Source of the DNA: Firmicutes bacterium UBA4996
GTDB taxonomy: Bacteria; Bacillota; Limnochordia; Darwinibacteriales; Darwinibacteriaceae
Length of the DNA: 10,720 nt
Assembly: GCA_002396805.1 (NCBI GenBank)
Contig: DGYW01000074.1
Location: 4,628 to 15,347 of the forward strand
Reading direction: 5' to 3'
The notes under the pieces are model-generated. The model had not been told where the DNA came from and searched no databases. It was given only the letters and a program-made list of their open reading frames with translations. Made by a program: the position numbers and the translations under genes. Position 1 is the first letter of the stretch. Every line of letters starts with the position of its first letter. Below, in pieces: positions 7,458 through 10,720 of this stretch.

Positions 7458-8159
7458 ATGAAAACAATATTACTAAAATTTGCCGGGCCCGTTCAATCCT
7501 GGGGAACCAGCTCACAATTTGAGAGTCGTTCGACTAATCGTTACCCCTCTAAAAGCGCTGTAGTAGGGATGTTGGCTGCCAGTTTTGGTTATTCGAGGGA
7601 CGATAAGCGAATAGATCAGTATAATCAATTGGATTTTGCTATAAGAGTTGATCAACCAGGTAAATTACTGACTGACTATCATATAGCACAAAAAACCAAA
7701 GCGGACGGAGAAGTGGATCAAGTTTATGTTACCAACCGACAATATTTGCAGGATGCTGTTTTTGTAGTGGCATTGGGTTGCGACGATGAGGACTGGATGG
7801 CTGAAATCGAATATGCCTTAAGACACCCCTATTTTCAGCCATTTTTAGGCAGACGGTCTAATCCTTTAACGGCGGACTTTTTCATAGGAACAGGAAGTCA
7901 AGATGTAATAACAAGCTTAGAAAACCTAACATGGCAGGCGTCTGGTTGGTATCGAAGAAAAAATAGTGGTAAAGTGATTCTTTCCATTTACGCGGATGCT
8001 CATCTGATAGAGGGCTCTCCGAGACAGATGGTGAGGGATAGGGTGGTTTCGTTTTCGCAGAAAGAACGCCTTCATGGCTATCGGGCTGTTGCACGAAAAG
8101 ATATTGTATTGAGGCCATCTGGTGTTAGAGACAATCATGATGCATTTAGCGCTTTCTAG
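7458..8159 (+). CDS. casD: Cascade subunit Cas5e (CasD)
   Basis: This 233-residue RAMP protein binds the 5' handle of the crRNA and caps the Cas7e backbone next to Cas8e (E. coli CasD has 224). The N-terminus LLKFAGPVQSWG (5-16) followed by NRYPSKSAVVGMLAASFGYSRDD is the classic Cas5 signature. TDYHIAQ, YVTNRQYLQDAVFVVAL and PYFQPFLGRRS are further family-typical stretches. In I-E systems Cas5 is not the processing nuclease, because cas6e is present next door. The ATG follows AGGTGAG (7446-7452), and the stop codon is embedded in the ribosome binding site of cas6e. No oddities were seen. Confidence 0.97.
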   Translation: MKTILLKFAGPVQSWGTSSQFESRSTNRYPSKSAVVGMLAASFGYSRDDKRIDQYNQLDFAIRVDQPGKLLTDYHIAQKTKADGEVDQVYVTNRQYLQDAVFVVALGCDDEDWMAEIEYALRHPYFQPFLGRRSNPLTADFFIGTGSQDVITSLENLTWQASGWYRRKNSGKVILSIYADAHLIEGSPRQMVRDRVVSFSQKERLHGYRAVARKDIVLRPSGVRDNHDAFSAF

Positions 8160-8168
8160 GAGGGTCTT

Positions 8169-8816
8169 ATGTATTTATCGCGTGTAAAAATAGACGTTAA
8201 TAATAGGCGGAAAACAAAAGATTTAGATCATTTGGGAGCCTATCATAATTGGGTTGAAGAGAGTTACCCCGGTGAAGTGAAAGCTGGTGAACGCTCACGG
8301 AAACTATGGAGAATTGATTATTTAGGTGATGACTCCTATCTACTTGTTTTGAGTAAGAAGAAACCGGATTTAGGAAAATTAGAAAAACACGGAGTAACAG
8401 ATAGTGCTGAAACGAAAGACTACAATGTATTGTTAAGTCAGTTGCGAGCAGGCGACAAGCTAAGATTTCGCCTGGTATTAAATCCAGTCTTGTCACTTAG
8501 TCAAGGCAAAATGTCTGGTAAACGTGGTCGTGTAATCCCGCTAGTAACGGCGGATCAGCAGTTACAGTTTTTAAGAGAAAGATCACTCCAACACGGATTT
8601 TCTGTTAACGATGATGAGGTGACGATCACCGAACGAGGCTTTGAAATCTTAAAACGTAAGAATCGAAAACCGTTAAAGGTCTGCAAAGCTGCTTATGGAG
8701 GATATTTAACAATAGAAGATTTGGATCTTTTTAAAACAGTGTTAGTAAATGGATTAGGCAAGAAAAAGGCGTATGGATTTGGCCTTTTAACGGTTATACC
8801 AGGTAGTTTGCAATGA
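8169..8816 (+). CDS. casE: CRISPR RNA endoribonuclease Cas6e (CasE)
   Basis: This 215-residue enzyme cleaves the repeat hairpin of the pre-crRNA and remains bound to the 3' handle of the mature crRNA in Cascade (E. coli CasE has 199). The catalytic histidine of the family is at the expected place: H26 in LGAYHNWVEES, with Y25 next to it. The C-terminal glycine-rich RAMP loop is NGLGKKKAYGFGLLTV (194-209), with basic residues suited to holding the repeat stem. Its substrate should be the hairpin of the repeat that begins at 10701. AGGAGGG (8158-8164), overlapping the cas5e stop, precedes the ATG. The gene ends in an ATGA overlap with cas1, so interference and adaptation genes are translationally linked. 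Confidence 0.96.
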   Translation: MYLSRVKIDVNNRRKTKDLDHLGAYHNWVEESYPGEVKAGERSRKLWRIDYLGDDSYLLVLSKKKPDLGKLEKHGVTDSAETKDYNVLLSQLRAGDKLRFRLVLNPVLSLSQGKMSGKRGRVIPLVTADQQLQFLRERSLQHGFSVNDDEVTITERGFEILKRKNRKPLKVCKAAYGGYLTIEDLDLFKTVLVNGLGKKKAYGFGLLTVIPGSLQ

Positions 8817-9760
8817 AGGGTTACGTCGGAGCGAAAAAACCGGGGCTCTTGGAATTACCACGGGTAAGTGATCGGATCACATTCATGTATGTGGAGCATT
8901 CGAAGATAAATCGACAAGATAGTGCGATAACAGTTACCGACAGGCGAGGTGTCGCAAGAATACCGGCCGCCATGATTAGCGTCCTAATGCTTGGGCCGGG
9001 CACTGAAATTACGCACCGGGCTATGGAGTTAATTGGAGATACAGGTACAAGTGTCGTCTGGGTGGGCGAAAGAGGGGTTAGATTATACGCACATGGTCGT
9101 GCCTTAACGAGATCTAGCCGACTTCTGGAGAGGCAGGCTAAACTAGTATCGAATCGGAGAAGTAGATTGACTGTGGCGAGGAAAATGTATCAGTTAAGAT
9201 TTCCTAATGAGGACGTATCAAACCTGACAATGCAACAGCTCCGCGGACGTGAAGGCGCCCGTATTCGCCAAGTCTACCGTGATTACTCTAAGACATTCGA
9301 TGTAGAGTGGGCTCGCCGAGAGTATGATCCGTCCGACTTTGAAAGTGGTACAGCAATTAATCAAGCACTTTCTGCAGCAAACGTCGCCCTTTATGGCTTG
9401 GTTTATAGCGTTATCGTAGCAATAGGACTAGCACCCGGGTTGGGATTCATTCACGTTAATCATGAACTTTCATTTGTGTACGATATCGCAGATTTATACA
9501 AGGCGAGCACAAGTATATTGGTTGCTTTTGAGGTGGTCTCTCAAGCGGACCCGGAAGAAGACATAGGTCAAAAAACTCGGCTCAGAATGAGAGATGTCTT
9601 TGTTGATGGGAAAATAATAAAGTCCATAGTTAGAGATGTCAAGTATTTATTGGATATAGATTATGAGTTGGACCAAGACGACGCAGTAGATGTTATTCAC
9701 TTATGGGACGACAAGAATCGGTTAGTGAAGCATGGTGTTAATTACAGCGAATTCAATTAG
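8813..9760 (+). CDS. cas1: CRISPR adaptation integrase Cas1, type I-E
   Basis: This 315-residue integrase forms the Cas1-Cas2 complex that captures prespacers and inserts them at the leader end of the array (E. coli Cas1 has 305). The metal-binding catalytic residues are present: E147 in LRGREGARIR, H214 in GFIHVNHELSF, and D224 and D227 in FVYDIADLYK, corresponding to E141, H208, D218 and D221 of E. coli Cas1. The N-terminal beta domain (roughly residues 1-95) includes FMYVEHSKI and the run ending in VVWVGERGVRLYAHG. The start overlaps the cas6e stop by ATGA, with AGGT at 8801-8804 as a modest ribosome binding site. The next gene is cas2-dnaQ after 16 bases. The protein looks intact and is probably active. 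Confidence 0.97.
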   Translation: MKGYVGAKKPGLLELPRVSDRITFMYVEHSKINRQDSAITVTDRRGVARIPAAMISVLMLGPGTEITHRAMELIGDTGTSVVWVGERGVRLYAHGRALTRSSRLLERQAKLVSNRRSRLTVARKMYQLRFPNEDVSNLTMQQLRGREGARIRQVYRDYSKTFDVEWARREYDPSDFESGTAINQALSAANVALYGLVYSVIVAIGLAPGLGFIHVNHELSFVYDIADLYKASTSILVAFEVVSQADPEEDIGQKTRLRMRDVFVDGKIIKSIVRDVKYLLDIDYELDQDDAVDVIHLWDDKNRLVKHGVNYSEFN

Positions 9761-9776
9761 GGTTGGAGAAATTAGT

Positions 9777-10679
9777 ATGGCTATGACAGTGATAACCATT
9801 TCAAATGCACCGATGTCTTTAAGGGGTGATTTGACTAAATGGATGCAAGAGATAGCAACCGGAGTTTATATAGGGGATTTAAACTCGCGGGTTCGTGAAG
9901 AACTATGGGAAAGAGTGACACAGAGTGTCGGTAGGGGACAAGCGACACTTAGTTATGCTGCGAGAAATGAACTTGGCTATCAATTTAAGACTCATCGAAC
10001 TAAACAGATTAACGTTTCCTGTGATGGTATACCGTTAGTAATGATACCTAAGGAAGAAGACCATATATCAGACGAGCGAAAACATGGGTTTAGTAACCAA
10101 GCGAAATTTCGACAAGCCAGAAAATATTCTGCCAAAAGAAAGAAAAAAACCCCAATCACACCTTACGTTGTTATAGATATTGAAACAAACGGACTTGACC
10201 CATTGCAAGATGACATTATTGAAATAGCAGCCCTAAGAGTGGAGCCAGACAATTACAAGAAGTTTAATCTTTTCATTCTAAATGAACGTGAACTGCCGGA
10301 TGAAATTGTGGAGTTGACGGGCATAACTGATCAAGTCTTAGCCGAAGAAGGGCAGGATATTTCAAAAGCTCTGGATGGCTTCATTGATTTCATTGGGGAT
10401 CTTCCCATAGTAGGATACAATCTCCTTTTTGATATCGATTTTATAAATAGAAATTTGCGCGATATAAATAGAGGAACCATAAAAAACAGAAAGATCGATC
10501 TTATGGGCCTCGTAAAGAAAGAAATGATGTTCTTGAAATCTTATAAGCTAGAAGATGTACTATTAGCATATGGGGTGGATGAACCTGTCTCACATCGCGC
10601 CTTGAGTGACGCTCGATTAACGCATGTTCTATCGACTAAAGTGAATGGATTTGAGAGGCAGCTGAATCAAAAACGTTGA
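9777..10679 (+). CDS. cas2: Cas2-DnaQ fusion: type I-E Cas2 with C-terminal DEDDh 3'-5' exonuclease
   Basis: The 300-residue protein joins two domains. Residues 1-91 are a type I-E Cas2 (APMSLRGDLTKWMQEIATGV then YIGDLNSRVREELWERV), the dimeric centre of the Cas1-Cas2 integrase. A basic linker follows (about 92-128, with RQARKYSAKRKKK). Residues 129-288 are a DnaQ-like exonuclease with the full DEDDh set: D134 and E136 (VVIDIETNGL), D219 (VGYNLLFDIDF), H273 and D278 (SHRALSDARLTH). The exonuclease presumably trims prespacer 3' ends before integration, as shown for related Cas2/DnaQ and for stand-alone DnaQ partners. ATG 9777 is chosen because GGAG (9765-9768) lies eight bases upstream and the sequence matches the Cas2 N-terminus; the earlier in-frame ATG at 9732 lies within cas1. 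Such fusions are known, for example in Streptococcus thermophilus type I-E. The gene ends 21 bases before the first CRISPR repeat. Confidence 0.96.
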   Translation: MAMTVITISNAPMSLRGDLTKWMQEIATGVYIGDLNSRVREELWERVTQSVGRGQATLSYAARNELGYQFKTHRTKQINVSCDGIPLVMIPKEEDHISDERKHGFSNQAKFRQARKYSAKRKKKTPITPYVVIDIETNGLDPLQDDIIEIAALRVEPDNYKKFNLFILNERELPDEIVELTGITDQVLAEEGQDISKALDGFIDFIGDLPIVGYNLLFDIDFINRNLRDINRGTIKNRKIDLMGLVKKEMMFLKSYKLEDVLLAYGVDEPVSHRALSDARLTHVLSTKVNGFERQLNQKR

Positions 10680-10700
10680 ATAGTAAGGGATCTATGAAGT
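10640..10700 (+). promoter_or_regulatory. Presumed CRISPR leader region, overlapping the 3' end of cas2-dnaQ
   Basis: Only 21 non-coding bases separate the cas2-dnaQ stop from the first repeat, so any leader of ordinary length must include the last codons of that gene. AATCAAAAACGTTG (10665-10678) resembles the IHF consensus WATCAANNNNTTR but with one extra base in the spacer; IHF is not expected in a Gram-positive, so this may be coincidence. I see no convincing promoter, which suggests the array may be read through from the cas operon. Confidence 0.35.
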
Positions 10701-10720
10701 GTCTTTCCCGCATGCGCGGG
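10701..10720 (+). CRISPR. First repeat of a type I-E CRISPR array, cut by the window end
   Basis: GTCTTTCCCGCATGCGCGGG fits the first 20 bases of a 28-29 base type I-E repeat (general form GTnTTCCCCGC...GCGGGG.TGA.CC). CCCGC (10707-10711) and GCGGG (10716-10720) form a 5-bp stem around ATGC, the hairpin Cas6e would recognise. The orientation gives crRNA on the + strand, the same as the cas genes. With one incomplete copy the repetition itself cannot be seen; the call rests on motif and position. No spacer is visible. Confidence 0.85.

Noticed and set aside
9732..9776. ATG 9732 as the cas2 start
   Set aside because: It lies inside cas1, adds 15 residues not seen at Cas2 N-termini, and has a poorer ribosome binding site than ATG 9777.
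1303..10679. A new defence system hidden in the cas operon
   Set aside because: Each of the eight genes carries clear signatures or position of a standard type I-E component, and no gene is left unexplained.

Overview
The window is part of a bacterial defence island. It holds the 3' end of a Qat anti-phage operon (the end of qatC and all of qatD), a 272-base non-coding gap, and then a complete type I-E CRISPR-Cas operon: cas3, cas8e/casA, cse2/casB, cas7e/casC, cas5e/casD, cas6e/casE, cas1e, and a cas2 fused to a DnaQ-like exonuclease. The last 20 bases are the start of the first CRISPR repeat. Every real gene is on the + strand.

The organism is probably a low-to-moderate GC Gram-positive (Bacillota). 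The base composition is moderately AT-rich. Most starts have strong purine-rich Shine-Dalgarno sequences (AAGGAG, AGGAGGGA, AAAGGAG), and one start is a well-placed TTG. A cas2-dnaQ fusion in a type I-E locus is well known from lactic streptococci and lactobacilli, and the Cas8e N-terminus looks to me like that group. The genus cannot be fixed from the sequence alone.

Layout: 1-308 is the C-terminus of a QueC-like protein with its cysteine cluster, overlapping by ATGA a TatD-like nuclease (305-1030). Positions 1031-1302 are non-coding. They hold a candidate extended -10 promoter for the cas operon and a pair of imperfect inverted repeats about 185 bases apart that may be a decayed insertion element. 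From 1303 to 10679 the eight cas genes are packed with overlaps or gaps of at most 16 bases, which implies one transcript. At 10701 the first CRISPR repeat begins, only 21 bases after the cas2-dnaQ stop.

How the genes work together: Cas6e cuts the array transcript and stays with the crRNA. Cas5e, the Cas7e backbone, two Cse2 and Cas8e form Cascade, which recognises PAM-flanked DNA, and the Cas3 nuclease-helicase degrades the target. Cas1e with Cas2-DnaQ inserts new spacers, the DnaQ domain probably trimming prespacer 3' ends. All expected catalytic residues that I could check are present in Cas3, Cas6e, Cas1e and the DnaQ domain, so the locus looks functional. I see no gene of an unknown system here. 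The less ordinary points are the very short space for a leader, the Qat/CRISPR junction, and the possible mobile-element remnant carrying the cas promoter.
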